Counted from the first letter of the stretch, positions 40,030-51,067 are shown. The stretch is DNA of 64,000 nt from Candidatus Enterococcus willemsii (GCF_009933335.1 NZ_MAEL01000057.1:57942-121941), one strand, 5' to 3'. Numbers and translations are program-made. Notes: a model not told the origin generated them from the sequence alone.

Positions 40030-41052
40030 ATGAAAAACAAAGGATTAATGGCAACTGTGGCACTTATTTTTATCGTGTTAATTGGTGTATTCGCTTATCA
40101 AGCTGGAAAATCCAGCAATCAAACACAATCAGACAAGAAAGTAGTTGAAGAGGTTAAAACGGTTGGAATTTTACAATTTGTGAGTCATCCAGCCTTAGAT
40201 GCGATTCGTGAAGGAATTGAAGATGCTTTAAAAGAAGCTGGCTATGAGGAAGGCAAAAATTTGAAAATTGAATTTCAAAATGGACAAGCCGATCAAAGCA
40301 AGTTAGCGACCATGAGTGAACAACTTGTCAATAAAGATTCTGATATTTTGGTTGGGATTGCTACACCGGCTGCTCAAGCGTTAGCGAACACTACAAAAGA
40401 ACTTCCAATTGTACTTGGTGCAGTGACCGATCCAGTGGGGGCAAATTTAGTTGCAGACGTCAACGAACCAGGTGGGAATATTACCGGTGTTTCTGACAAA
40501 GCACCTGCGGATGAACAAATTAAGTTAGGAACAGAATTATTACCTGATGCGAAAACTGTCGGCATTTTATATTCTTCAACTGAAGATAATTCAAAATACC
40601 AAGTAGAAGAAGCAACAAAAGCAGCAGAAAAACTTGGATTAGAAGTGAAAACTTATCCAATCCCTTCGACAAATGAAATTACCCAAACCGTGCAAGTGAT
40701 GAGTGATTTAGTGGACTTTATTTATATTCCTTTAGACAACACGATCGCAAATGCTATGCCAACTGTAGTCGGGGAAGCAAATAAAAAGAAAGTGCCAATC
40801 ATTACTTCTGTTGATACGATGGTTGAACAAGGCGGTCTTGGAACGATTGGGATTGATCAATATACGATTGGGAAAGAAACTGGCAAAATGGTGGCTGATA
40901 TTTTAAATGGTGCCAATCCTGCGGCTACCCCAATTTACACGTTCAAAGAAGGCGAAATTATTTTAAATAAAAAACAAGCAGACTTTTTAGGAATTGATAT
41001 TCCTGAAGAAATGTTGAAACAAGCGAAAATTGTTGGAGGCGACGCAGAATGA
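40030..41052 (+). CDS. trpX: Tryptophan ABC transporter substrate-binding protein
   Basis: 340 residues of the ABC-type Trp/Tyr-like substrate-binding family (peripla_BP_4/ABC_sub_bind). An N-terminal hydrophobic segment (about 5-23) lacks a lipobox Cys, so it is anchored by an uncleaved helix or a type I signal. The mature part has TVGILQFVSHPALDAIREGIEDALKEAGY, IVLGAVTDPVGANLV, GVSDKAP and IGIDQYTIGKETGKMV. The Trp specificity rests mainly on the Trp leader peptide and the trpXYZ-type gene order. It overlaps the permease gene by 4 bp. Confidence 0.88.
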   Translation: MKNKGLMATVALIFIVLIGVFAYQAGKSSNQTQSDKKVVEEVKTVGILQFVSHPALDAIREGIEDALKEAGYEEGKNLKIEFQNGQADQSKLATMSEQLVNKDSDILVGIATPAAQALANTTKELPIVLGAVTDPVGANLVADVNEPGGNITGVSDKAPADEQIKLGTELLPDAKTVGILYSSTEDNSKYQVEEATKAAEKLGLEVKTYPIPSTNEITQTVQVMSDLVDFIYIPLDNTIANAMPTVVGEANKKKVPIITSVDTMVEQGGLGTIGIDQYTIGKETGKMVADILNGANPAATPIYTFKEGEIILNKKQADFLGIDIPEEMLKQAKIVGGDAE

Positions 41053-41933
41053 TTATCTCATCAATCGGACAAGGACTTTTATGGGCTGTCTTAGGACTAG
41101 GCATTTTTATGACATATCGTATTTTGAATTTTCCAGATATGACAACGGAAGGTTCCTTTCCTCTAGGAGGCGCAGTCTGTGTGGCAGCGATTGTGCAAGG
41201 TGTTTCACCAGTATTGGCAACATTATTAGGTGTTTTAGCCGGAATGTGTGCGGGACTTGTGACGGGATTACTTTATACAAAAGGGAAAATTCCTGTTATT
41301 TTATCAGGTATTCTGGTTATGTCTGCATTGAATTCCGTGATGCTGTTTGTGATGCAATCACCGAATCTCTCTTTATTGAATCAACCACGTATTTTGGACT
41401 TTTTTACAAAGTTACAATTACCTAATCATTATGATACAGTTCTCGTTGGATTAATCGTCATCGTTTTATTGATTAGCGTCTTGCTCTTCTTTTTCAATAC
41501 GAATTTTGGGCAAGCATATATCGCTACAGGGGACAATGAACACATGGCTCGTTCGATGGGAATTCGAACGGATCGAATGAAAATTGTGGGGCTTGTTTTA
41601 TCCAATGGAGTGATTGCCTTATCGGGCGCACTGATTGCGCAAAATGATGGCTATGCGGATGTTAGTAAAGGTACTGGGGTCATTGTTATCGGTTTAGCTT
41701 CAATCATTATTGGCGAAGTATTATATGGAGAATTAACGTTTTTTGAACGATTAATTGCGATTGTCGTTGGAAGTATTATTTATCAATTGCTAATCTTATT
41801 AGTGATCCGTTTAGGATTTGATACAACCTATTTAAAAATCTTCTCCGCAATCGTCTTGACAATGTGTCTATTGATACCACAAGTCAAACAAGCATTACAC
41901 TTAAAAACTGGATTTGAAAGAGAGGGAGAATAA
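41049..41933 (+). CDS. trpY: Tryptophan ABC transporter permease
   Basis: 294 residues with about eight or nine membrane segments of the branched-chain-amino-acid-type permease family. Typical stretches are LGLGIFMTYRILNFPDMTTEGSFPLGGAV and ATGDNEHMARSMGIRTDRMKIVGLVLSNG (the ATPase-contact loop). It overlaps trpX (ATGA) and shares one base with the trpZ start. Confidence 0.9.
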   Translation: MIISSIGQGLLWAVLGLGIFMTYRILNFPDMTTEGSFPLGGAVCVAAIVQGVSPVLATLLGVLAGMCAGLVTGLLYTKGKIPVILSGILVMSALNSVMLFVMQSPNLSLLNQPRILDFFTKLQLPNHYDTVLVGLIVIVLLISVLLFFFNTNFGQAYIATGDNEHMARSMGIRTDRMKIVGLVLSNGVIALSGALIAQNDGYADVSKGTGVIVIGLASIIIGEVLYGELTFFERLIAIVVGSIIYQLLILLVIRLGFDTTYLKIFSAIVLTMCLLIPQVKQALHLKTGFEREGE

Positions 41934-42697
41934 TGGCAATTCTTGAAATGAAACAAGCGACCAAAGTCATTAGCAATGGTCCGAGTGAGAAAAAAATCTT
42001 ATTAAATGGCATTAATCTTTCCATCGAACAAGGCGAGTTTGTTACAGTGCTTGGAGGCAATGGTGCAGGGAAAAGCACACTCTTCAATACGATTTCCGGT
42101 ACAATGCCGTTGACTAGTGGTAAAATCTTCATTCATGACAAAGAGGTCACCAATTATTCCGAAGAAAAACGCGCGCAAGATATATCTCGTGTGTTTCAAG
42201 ATCCTAAAATGGGAACAGCACCACGGATGACCGTTGCTGAGAACTTATTATTGGCACAAGGTCGTGGACAAAAGCGAGGCTTTAAATTACGAAAACTGCA
42301 ACAAAATCGTGAGTTGTTTTATCAGCTTTGTGCAGAAGTCGGTAATGGTTTAGAAAATCATTTAGATACACCTGCCGGCGACTTATCTGGGGGCCAACGA
42401 CAAGCATTGAGTCTGCTGATGGCAACAATTCAAACACCAGAATTACTTTTATTAGATGAGCATACTGCAGCCTTAGACCCGAAAACATCGAAACAATTAA
42501 TGGAAATTACTGCCAGTCGTGTAGCAGAAAAAAATCTGACTTGTTTGATGATTACCCATCGGATGGAAGATGCGTTAAATTACGGAAATCGAATGATTGT
42601 GTTGCAAAAAGGGCAAATCGTGCAAGATTTAAATGCGAAAGAAAAAGCTCAACTCACAATGCCTGATTTATTACAATTTTTTGAAGAAATGATTTGA
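41933..42697 (+). CDS. trpZ: Tryptophan ABC transporter ATPase
   Basis: 254 residues. Walker A GGNGAGKSTLFN, Q-loop RVFQDPKMGT, signature LSGGQRQALSLL, Walker B ELLLLDEHTAALDP and the switch His in LMITHRMEDAL are intact. It powers the TrpX/TrpY importer. AGGGAG precedes the ATG. No clear terminator follows; the aro promoter begins 115 bp after the stop. Confidence 0.93.
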   Translation: MAILEMKQATKVISNGPSEKKILLNGINLSIEQGEFVTVLGGNGAGKSTLFNTISGTMPLTSGKIFIHDKEVTNYSEEKRAQDISRVFQDPKMGTAPRMTVAENLLLAQGRGQKRGFKLRKLQQNRELFYQLCAEVGNGLENHLDTPAGDLSGGQRQALSLLMATIQTPELLLLDEHTAALDPKTSKQLMEITASRVAEKNLTCLMITHRMEDALNYGNRMIVLQKGQIVQDLNAKEKAQLTMPDLLQFFEEMI

Positions 42698-42812
42698 TTT
42701 TTTTATTGTAAAATTACCGTCAATTTTTTTAGTACAACTGTTGGAATCTTGGCGGTAGTTGCAAGTAAAATCAGTAGAATTATCAGAATAATAAAAAAAA
42801 TTAATTTTTTTG

Positions 42813-42841
42813 TTGACATATTCTCATAGAAAACATATACT
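42813..42841 (+). promoter_or_regulatory. aro operon promoter
   Basis: Perfect TTGACA (42813-42818), 17-bp spacer, TATACT (42836-42841), the strongest-looking promoter in this half of the window. Confidence 0.9.
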
Positions 42842-42875
42842 AAATTCATCTTACATCAGTTTGGAGCGATTCTTT

Positions 42876-42932
42876 ATGAAGAACACACATCAACCACAAC
42901 TGAATAATTACTACTTTAGCTATTTTAGATAG
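42876..42932 (+). CDS. Tyr/Phe leader peptide (18 aa) of the aro operon attenuator
   Basis: The ORF encodes MKNTHQPQLNNYYFSYFR with a GGAG 9 nt upstream. Five of its last seven residues are Tyr (12, 13, 16) or Phe (14, 17), the two end products of this operon. The stop codon is immediately followed by arm 1 of a four-arm attenuator. The peptide has the same length as the Trp leader before trpXYZ, and both coding sequences end AGATAG. Stalling at Tyr or Phe codons should allow aro expression. Confidence 0.88.
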   Translation: MKNTHQPQLNNYYFSYFR

Positions 42933-43060
42933 GTTTGTATTCATGAACTCCATGGATGCAAACAGACCTGTTTGTATCTATGATGGCTAAAGCAATTCGT
43001 ATTGATTTTAGAGGCCACGTAGATCAGAGAATATCTATGGTGGCTTAAGATATATTTTTA
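42933..43060 (+). promoter_or_regulatory. Ribosome-mediated Tyr/Phe attenuator of the aro operon
   Basis: Arm 1 (42933-42945, GTTTGTATTCATG) pairs with arm 2 (42951-42963, CATGGATGCAAAC) over 13 bp including G-U pairs. Arm 2 instead pairs with arm 3 (42970-42982, GTTTGTATCTATG), also 13 bp. Arm 3 (42976-42987, ATCTATGATGGC) pairs with arm 4 (43014-43024, GCCACGTAGAT). Arm 4 pairs with arm 5 (43033-43044, ATCTATGGTGGC). Arms 3 and 5 differ by one base, so they compete for arm 4. The T-rich stretch after arm 5 is broken, so this terminator alone may be weak. No T-box motif is present. Confidence 0.87.
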
Positions 43061-43077
43061 TACTTTTTAAAGTATTG

Positions 43078-43123
43078 AGATGTTCACTGTAGTGTTTTCA
43101 AACTATAGTGAGCATCTTTTTTT
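43078..43123 (+). terminator. Strong second terminator in the aro leader
   Basis: The arms at 43078-43093 and 43102-43117 form 16 consecutive pairs (two G-U) around an 8-nt loop, followed by a run of seven T. It lies only 24 bp before aroE and must be bypassed for the operon to be expressed. Confidence 0.88.
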
Positions 43124-43146
43124 ATCACTAAAAAAGGAGGAATCCA

Positions 43147-44010
43147 ATGGAAAAGACGTCAATTAGTGGGCATACCCGCCTAGTTGGATTTTTAGCAAGT
43201 CCAGCTGAACACAGCATTTCCCCTAAAATGCATAATTTTGCCTTTCAAGAATTAGGAATTGACGCAGTTTATCTAGCGTTCGATATTCCTGCAGAAGCAT
43301 TCAGTCAAGCGATTCAATCGATTCGAACTTTTCGAATGCTTGGCGCAAATGTATCGATGCCCAATAAAATATTGGCGATTGATTACATGGATGAATTGTC
43401 CGAAGCTGCGGCATTAATTGGTGCGATTAATACAATTGTTTATCAAAATAATCGCTTAATTGGGCACAACACTGACGGAATCGGTTTTTGCGATAGTTTA
43501 AGAGCGGCAAATGTTCAAATAACTGGCGCAACGATGACCTTAATCGGGGCAGGCGGTGCGGCAACAGCAATGATTTGTCAAGCAGCACTAGATGGCATGG
43601 AAACTATTCATATTTTTAGCCGTCCAGGTCCTCGATATAATCGTATGGCACAAAAAATACAAGAAATTATGTCACAAACGGCTTGCGTTATTACCTTATC
43701 TGAATTAGATGAGCAAGAAAAATTAGCGCAAGCAATTGCCAACTCGGATTTGTTAGCCAACGCAACAAGTGTTGGTATGAAAGCAAAAGAATCTCCCATT
43801 GATGCAGTTTATTTACACGAAAACTTAACTGTGTACGATGCCATTTATGAGCCGAGGGAAACACTTTTATTGCAACAAGCAAAACACAAAGGCGCACAAA
43901 CAATTAATGGCTTAGGCATGCTATTGTATCAAGGCGCTGCGGCATTTGAGTTATGGACAGGTCAACAAATGCCCGTAGACAAAGTAAAATCTATAATTGA
44001 AAAAAGTTAA
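43147..44010 (+). CDS. aroE: Shikimate dehydrogenase
   Basis: 287 residues. The substrate site is in LVGFLASPAEHSISPKMHNFAF, the catalytic Lys/Asp in VSMPNKI and GHNTDGIGF, and the NADP loop in TLIGAGGAATAM. It reduces 3-dehydroshikimate to shikimate. It is the first gene of the aro operon, with AAGGAGG upstream. Confidence 0.93.
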   Translation: MEKTSISGHTRLVGFLASPAEHSISPKMHNFAFQELGIDAVYLAFDIPAEAFSQAIQSIRTFRMLGANVSMPNKILAIDYMDELSEAAALIGAINTIVYQNNRLIGHNTDGIGFCDSLRAANVQITGATMTLIGAGGAATAMICQAALDGMETIHIFSRPGPRYNRMAQKIQEIMSQTACVITLSELDEQEKLAQAIANSDLLANATSVGMKAKESPIDAVYLHENLTVYDAIYEPRETLLLQQAKHKGAQTINGLGMLLYQGAAAFELWTGQQMPVDKVKSIIEKS

Positions 44011-44041
44011 ACTAAACTACCGTTGAAAGAAGGAATAGAAA

Positions 44042-45067
44042 ATGATCGTAATTATGAAACCAGGTGCTACTCAAGAACAAGTGGATGTAGTGATTAATCG
44101 GATTAAAGATAGTGGCTTAGATGTCCAAATTAATCAAGGAAGTGAACAAGTTGTTTTAGGTTTAATTGGAGACACTCGTTCGATTCAAGACGTTGCTTTC
44201 CGCAGTTACGAAGGTGTGGACAAAACGGTTCGTATCAGCAATACCTACAAATTAACTTCTCGTGAATTCCACCCACAAGATACTGTCGTGGATGTTGATG
44301 GTGTCAAAATTGGTGATGGTAGTTTTGTAACCATGGCTGGTCCTTGTTCAATCGAAGGCTTGGACCAAATTCGTGAAACAGCTCGAATGGCAAAAGCTGG
44401 TGGCGCGAAAATTTTACGTGGTGGAGCATACAAACCCCGTACCTCACCATACGCTTTCCAAGGCTTAGAAGAAGAAGGCTTAAAATACATTCGTCAAGCA
44501 GCAGATGAATACGATATGAAAGTTATTACAGAAGTAATGGATGAAGCTCACATTGATGTTGTTGCGAAATACAGTGACATCATCCAAATTGGTGCACGTA
44601 ACATGCAAAACTTTAAATTATTAGCTGCTGTTGGTCAAACTGGCAAACCGATTGGCTTAAAACGTGGTATTTCTGGTACAATTGATGAGTGGTTAAATGC
44701 CGCTGAATACATTGCCATTTCAGAAAAAAGCCCAGTTATTTTTATTGAACGTGGTATTCGTACGTACGAAACAGCGACACGTAATACATTTGATTTAAGT
44801 GCTGTCCCAATTATGAAAAAATTAAGCCACTTCCCAGTAATTGTGGATCCAAGTCATGGAACTGGCGTTTGGGATTTAGTTCCTCCAATGGCTCGTGCGG
44901 GCGTTGCAGCTGGAGCAGATGGTATGATTGTTGAAATTCATCCAGACCCAGCAAACGCTTGGTCAGATGGTCCTCAATCATTAAACGAAAAAAATTACTT
45001 AAAAATGATGCGCGAAGTAGATGTTATCTACAATGCTATGCAAGAAATTCGTAATCTAGAAAAATAA
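44042..45067 (+). CDS. aroF: 3-deoxy-7-phosphoheptulonate (DAHP) synthase
   Basis: 341 residues. An N-terminal ferredoxin-like regulatory domain of about 75 residues (MIVIMKPGATQEQVD ... NTYKLTSREF) precedes a KDO8P-synthase-like barrel: FVTMAGPCSIEGLDQI, KILRGGAYKPRTSPYAFQG, QIGARNMQNFKLL, KRGISGTIDEW and VDPSHGTG. It makes the first committed precursor from PEP and erythrose 4-phosphate. The regulatory domain suggests feedback by Tyr or Phe, a second layer over the attenuator. Confidence 0.95.
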   Translation: MIVIMKPGATQEQVDVVINRIKDSGLDVQINQGSEQVVLGLIGDTRSIQDVAFRSYEGVDKTVRISNTYKLTSREFHPQDTVVDVDGVKIGDGSFVTMAGPCSIEGLDQIRETARMAKAGGAKILRGGAYKPRTSPYAFQGLEEEGLKYIRQAADEYDMKVITEVMDEAHIDVVAKYSDIIQIGARNMQNFKLLAAVGQTGKPIGLKRGISGTIDEWLNAAEYIAISEKSPVIFIERGIRTYETATRNTFDLSAVPIMKKLSHFPVIVDPSHGTGVWDLVPPMARAGVAAGADGMIVEIHPDPANAWSDGPQSLNEKNYLKMMREVDVIYNAMQEIRNLEK

Positions 45068-45086
45068 GCAAAGGGAGTGTTCGGAT

Positions 45087-46145
45087 ATGTTGACCGTGAA
45101 TTTAACCAATCATCACTATGATATTCAAATAGAACGCCATTTATTAAATAAATGTGGTGAATGGGTCGCGTCCATTTGGCAACCGCAACGTGTGGCTATT
45201 ATCACAGATAGTAATGTCGCTAAATTATATGCAGAACAAGTAACAACTTCTCTGAAATCAGCTGGCTTTCAAGTAAATACATTTGTCGTCCCAGCTGGAG
45301 AAGCAAGCAAGTCACTTGAACAAGCAACTTATCTTTATGATCAATTAGCAGAGCATGGCTTCACTCGTAGCGATGGATTAATCGCTTTGGGTGGCGGCGT
45401 GATTGGTGATTTAGCTGGTTTTGTTGCATCGACTTATATGCGAGGTCTTCATTTCCTACAAATTCCAACAACACTTTTGGCACAAGTTGATTCTAGTATT
45501 GGCGGCAAAACTGCCGTCAATACTAAAAATGCCAAAAACTTAGTCGGCACCTTTTCTCAACCAGATGGTGTGCTGATTGATCCGGAAGTATTGTATACGT
45601 TAGATGATCGTCGATTACGTGAAGGAATTGCAGAAATTATTAAATCAGCTGCGATTGCAGATCCACAACTATGGACGTTATTAGGAACACTGAAGGATGA
45701 GTTTGAATTACGGGATCGTGCCGAAGAAGTGATTCTTCCTTCGTTAAAAGTGAAACGAAAAGTTGTTGAAGAAGATGAATTTGATAACGGCAGTCGTTTA
45801 ACATTAAATTTTGGTCATACCATCGGCCATGCGATTGAAAACACCGCTGGTTACGGTGTGGTTAGTCATGGCGAAGGTGTAGCCGTTGGAATGGTGATGA
45901 TTTCTCGTCATGCAGAGCAATTAGGGCAAACGCCTGCAGGTACGACCGAGCAATTAATGACGATGTTGGAAAAATTCCATCTACCTACTACACAAAAAGA
46001 ATTAAATAAAGAAGCTATTTATCAAGCAATCACCCATGATAAAAAAGCACGTGGAACACAATTAAAAATTATTTTACTAACGGCAATTGGACAAGCGAAA
46101 ATCGTGTCGATACCAATTGAAACCATTAAGGATTATATTCAATAG
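45087..46145 (+). CDS. aroB: 3-dehydroquinate synthase
   Basis: 352 residues. The NAD region reads SDGLIALGGGVIGDLAGFVASTYMRG, with QIPTTLLAQVDSSIGGKTAVN and the zinc ligands in LNFGHTIGHAIE and VSHGEGVAVGM. It converts DAHP to 3-dehydroquinate. AAGGGAG stands upstream of the ATG. Confidence 0.97.
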   Translation: MLTVNLTNHHYDIQIERHLLNKCGEWVASIWQPQRVAIITDSNVAKLYAEQVTTSLKSAGFQVNTFVVPAGEASKSLEQATYLYDQLAEHGFTRSDGLIALGGGVIGDLAGFVASTYMRGLHFLQIPTTLLAQVDSSIGGKTAVNTKNAKNLVGTFSQPDGVLIDPEVLYTLDDRRLREGIAEIIKSAAIADPQLWTLLGTLKDEFELRDRAEEVILPSLKVKRKVVEEDEFDNGSRLTLNFGHTIGHAIENTAGYGVVSHGEGVAVGMVMISRHAEQLGQTPAGTTEQLMTMLEKFHLPTTQKELNKEAIYQAITHDKKARGTQLKIILLTAIGQAKIVSIPIETIKDYIQ

Positions 46146-46157
46146 GAGGAATTACTT

Positions 46158-47324
46158 ATGCGCTATATTACAGCTGGAGAATCACATGGACCAGAACTAA
46201 CAACAATTATTGAAGGGTTACCTGCGGGGATGCCTTTAACAGCAGAAGATATTAACTATGAATTAAAGCGTCGTCAAACAGGCTATGGTCGTGGTGGACG
46301 CATGATTATTGAAACTGACCAAGTCCGTATCACATCTGGTATCCGTCACGGGAGAACATTGGGCTCGCCAGTTACATTAGTCGTTGAAAATAAAGACTGG
46401 AAAAACTGGACTAAAGTGATGAGCATTGAAGACGTGGAAGAAAAACAAAAGAAACTACGTCGAGTGGCACGTCCTCGTCCAGGACATGCAGATTTAGTTG
46501 GCGGTATGAAGTATCGCCATGCCGATTTACGAAATGTTTTAGAACGTTCCTCTGCTCGTGAAACCACGATGCGTGTAGCAATCGGTGCCGTAGCGAAAAA
46601 ACTTCTTTCTGAATTAAATATTGAAGTCGCAGGACATGTGACCATACTAGGTGGCATTAAAGCAACGATTCCTGAAGGGATTACAGTTAGTGAAGTTCGT
46701 GAGATTTCTAATGCATCAGATGTACGCGTTGTCGATCCAAAAGTGGAAGCAGAAATTCGTCAATTGATTGACCAAACAAAACGTAATGGCGACACAATTG
46801 GTGGTGTAGTCGAAGTTCTTGTCGGTGGCGTCCCTGCAGGTTTAGGTAGCTACGTCCAATGGGATAAAAAATTAGATGCAAAAATTGCCCAAGCAGTCGT
46901 AAGCATTAACGCATTTAAAGGTGTTGAATTCGGTGCTGGTTTTGAAATGGGTGTCTTACCTGGTTCAAAAGTTATGGATGAAATTCTATGGAGTGAAGAA
47001 GAAGGCTACACACGTCGTAGTAATAATTTAGGTGGATTTGAAGGTGGCATGACCAACGGCGAGCCGATTGTCGTTCGTGGCGTAATGAAGCCAATCCCAA
47101 CCTTATACAAACCATTACAAAGTGTAGATATGGATACAAAACAACCATATAAAGCAAGTGTTGAACGTTCAGATAGTACAGCTGTACCAGCAGCGAGCGT
47201 GGTCGCAGAAAGTGTTGTCGCAACCGTTGTCGCAAATGAAATTTTAGAGAAATTCTCTAGTGATTCATTCGATGAATTGGTCCATGCAGTCAAAGAATAC
47301 CGTGAATACTTAAAAAATTACTAG
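46158..47324 (+). CDS. aroC: Chorismate synthase
   Basis: 388 residues. Signatures include [50 protein letters not shown] and the C-terminal [15 protein letters not shown]. It makes chorismate from EPSP with reduced FMN. Chorismate feeds both tyrA/pheA in this operon and menF further downstream. Confidence 0.97.
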   Translation: MRYITAGESHGPELTTIIEGLPAGMPLTAEDINYELKRRQTGYGRGGRMIIETDQVRITSGIRHGRTLGSPVTLVVENKDWKNWTKVMSIEDVEEKQKKLRRVARPRPGHADLVGGMKYRHADLRNVLERSSARETTMRVAIGAVAKKLLSELNIEVAGHVTILGGIKATIPEGITVSEVREISNASDVRVVDPKVEAEIRQLIDQTKRNGDTIGGVVEVLVGGVPAGLGSYVQWDKKLDAKIAQAVVSINAFKGVEFGAGFEMGVLPGSKVMDEILWSEEEGYTRRSNNLGGFEGGMTNGEPIVVRGVMKPIPTLYKPLQSVDMDTKQPYKASVERSDSTAVPAASVVAESVVATVVANEILEKFSSDSFDELVHAVKEYREYLKNY

Positions 47325-47348
47325 TAAATCGTTCAGATGGAGGTAGCT

Positions 47349-48446
47349 ATGAAACAAAACGTATATATCATCGGCTTAGGATTAATTGGTGCATCCTTAG
47401 CTATTGCAATCAAAAAAGAACATCCAGCTATCCATCTGACCGGCTGGGATTTTTCTGAAGAAACACGAAAAATTGCCCAGGAAAAACACATTGTCGATGA
47501 GATTCCTGAAAGCTTTGAAAATGGCGCACAGCAAGCAGATGTGATTTTGCTTGCTGTACCGATTAAAACATCGCTAAACTATCTGCGCCAATTAGCTGAT
47601 TTACCTTTAAAACAAGGGGTGTTGGTGACTGATGCAGGAAGTACGAAACAGGAAATTATGGCTCTTGCAGAAACCTTGCCTTTTGATTTTATTGGTGGTC
47701 ATCCGATGGCTGGCTCGCATAAATCAGGTGTATTGGCAGCTAACGGTGATCTGTTTGAAAATGCGTATTTTATTTTTACTATTCCAGAGGATGAGGTAGT
47801 TGCCAAGCGTGTGACTGAATTGCAGACTCTTTTCAAGGGGACACGTTCAAAATATGTGCTGTTGTCTTCAGTAGAACATGATCAAATCACTGGGATGCTG
47901 AGCCATTTTCCACATATTATCGCTTCTGGTCTGGTGAACCAAGCAGATGTTTTCAATCAAATCCATCCGCGAGCCAAGCAACTTGCAGCTGGGGGCTTCC
48001 GAGACATCACGCGGATTGCTTCATCAGACCCACAAATGTGGACAGATATTTTATTAAGCAATCGGGAATCGTTAATTGCGTTGATTGCAACATGGCAACA
48101 ACAAATGTCAGAAGTTTCTGAATGGTTATCAGAAAGCAATCGCGAACGAATTTTTCAATTTTTTGAAAATGCTAAGGATACGCGCGATAAATTACCTATT
48201 CACAGCAATGGAGCAATCCCAGCGTTCTATGATTTATTCGTTGATGTACCTGACAAACCAGGAGCGATTGCTGAAATTATGAGTATTTTAGCAGAGGCTG
48301 CCATTTCTGTCATTAATGTGAAGATCTTAGAAACGCGTGAAGATATTGTCGGTGTATTGCAAATTACGTTTAAAACACAACAAGATTTACAAGAAGGTCA
48401 ATCATGGATCGAAAAAAGAACGAATTATCCATGTCGACTAAAATAG
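47349..48446 (+). CDS. tyrA: Prephenate dehydrogenase
   Basis: 365 residues from the ATG at 47349, which has GGAGG 5 nt upstream; an earlier in-frame codon lies inside that site. The NAD loop reads VYIIGLGLIGASLAIAI. The catalytic region has IGGHPMAGSHKSGV and LSHFPHIIASGLV. A C-terminal ACT domain (about 295-360, LFVDVPDKPGAIAEIMSIL) should bind Tyr for feedback. It makes 4-hydroxyphenylpyruvate. No chorismate mutase domain is attached. Confidence 0.95.
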   Translation: MKQNVYIIGLGLIGASLAIAIKKEHPAIHLTGWDFSEETRKIAQEKHIVDEIPESFENGAQQADVILLAVPIKTSLNYLRQLADLPLKQGVLVTDAGSTKQEIMALAETLPFDFIGGHPMAGSHKSGVLAANGDLFENAYFIFTIPEDEVVAKRVTELQTLFKGTRSKYVLLSSVEHDQITGMLSHFPHIIASGLVNQADVFNQIHPRAKQLAAGGFRDITRIASSDPQMWTDILLSNRESLIALIATWQQQMSEVSEWLSESNRERIFQFFENAKDTRDKLPIHSNGAIPAFYDLFVDVPDKPGAIAEIMSILAEAAISVINVKILETREDIVGVLQITFKTQQDLQEGQSWIEKRTNYPCRLK

Positions 48447-50245
<1,799 letters not shown>

Positions 50246-51067
50246 ATGAAAGTTGGTTATCTAGGACCCAAAAATTCTTTTACCTTTCAAGCAGCAAATA
50301 GTATTGTAGAAGAAGAGCAATTAGTCGCTTTTGCAAGTATTCCATTAAGTTTACAAGCATTAGAGAATAATCAAATTGATTACGTGGTGGTTCCGATTGA
50401 AAATTCATTGGAAGGTTCGGTACACGCTAGTATTGATCGTCTGTTTAATCAAACTGATTTACAAGTCTATCAAGAAATCATCTTACCGATTCGCCAGCAA
50501 TTTTTAATGAAAGAAGATGCTCTGCCAGAAAAAATTCTTTCTCATCCACAAGCATTGGCGCAATCACAGCATTTCTTAGAAACAAATTATCCAAATGTCC
50601 CATTAGAAGCAGTTGCGTCGACTACCTTTGCAGCAGAATACGTCGCAAATCATTCGGGAAATGTGGCAGCTATTGCATCCCAAGCCGCTGCAAAAGAGTA
50701 CGGCTTACAAATCATTGCACCTGATATTCAAGACAATCAATTAAATCAAACTCGTTTTTGGCTAATTGGTAAAACGCAGAGTGAGCCGCTTTCATTAGAG
50801 CCACCGCAAAAAGTAACATTGTTCGTGACTTTGCCAACGAATACACCGGGGGCTTTGTATAAAGTACTAGCCGCTTTTGCATGGCGCAATATTGATTTGA
50901 GTAAAATTGAATCTCGGCCATTAAAAACCAGTTTGGGAGAGTACTTCTTTATCATTGATGTGACACTTACTGATAACCAAATATTGATTCAAAATGCTAT
51001 TGAAGAAATAAGTCTACTCAATGGCACTGTCCGTCAAATCGGTGCCTATCCGATCACGATTCACTAA
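50246..51067 (+). CDS. pheA: Prephenate dehydratase
   Basis: 273 residues, the monofunctional form. The catalytic domain starts VGYLGPKNSFTFQAA and has VVPIENSLEGSVHASIDRL and NQTRFWLIG. The C-terminal ACT domain (about 195-270) has the Phe-binding ESRPLKTSLGEYFFIIDV. It makes phenylpyruvate. It is the last gene of the aro operon. Chorismate mutase and 3-dehydroquinase are not in this operon and must be encoded elsewhere. Confidence 0.96.
   Translation: MKVGYLGPKNSFTFQAANSIVEEEQLVAFASIPLSLQALENNQIDYVVVPIENSLEGSVHASIDRLFNQTDLQVYQEIILPIRQQFLMKEDALPEKILSHPQALAQSQHFLETNYPNVPLEAVASTTFAAEYVANHSGNVAAIASQAAAKEYGLQIIAPDIQDNQLNQTRFWLIGKTQSEPLSLEPPQKVTLFVTLPTNTPGALYKVLAAFAWRNIDLSKIESRPLKTSLGEYFFIIDVTLTDNQILIQNAIEEISLLNGTVRQIGAYPITIH

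Noticed and set aside
39762..43123. T-box riboswitches before trpX and aroE
   Set aside because: The invariant T-box core (GGTGGTACCGCG) present before alaS is absent from both leaders, while leader ORFs and four-arm attenuators explain the structure.
46346..46657. Minus-strand reading frames inside aroC and other operon genes
   Set aside because: They are long only because they mirror well-conserved plus-strand genes, and they have no ribosome sites or recognisable domains.
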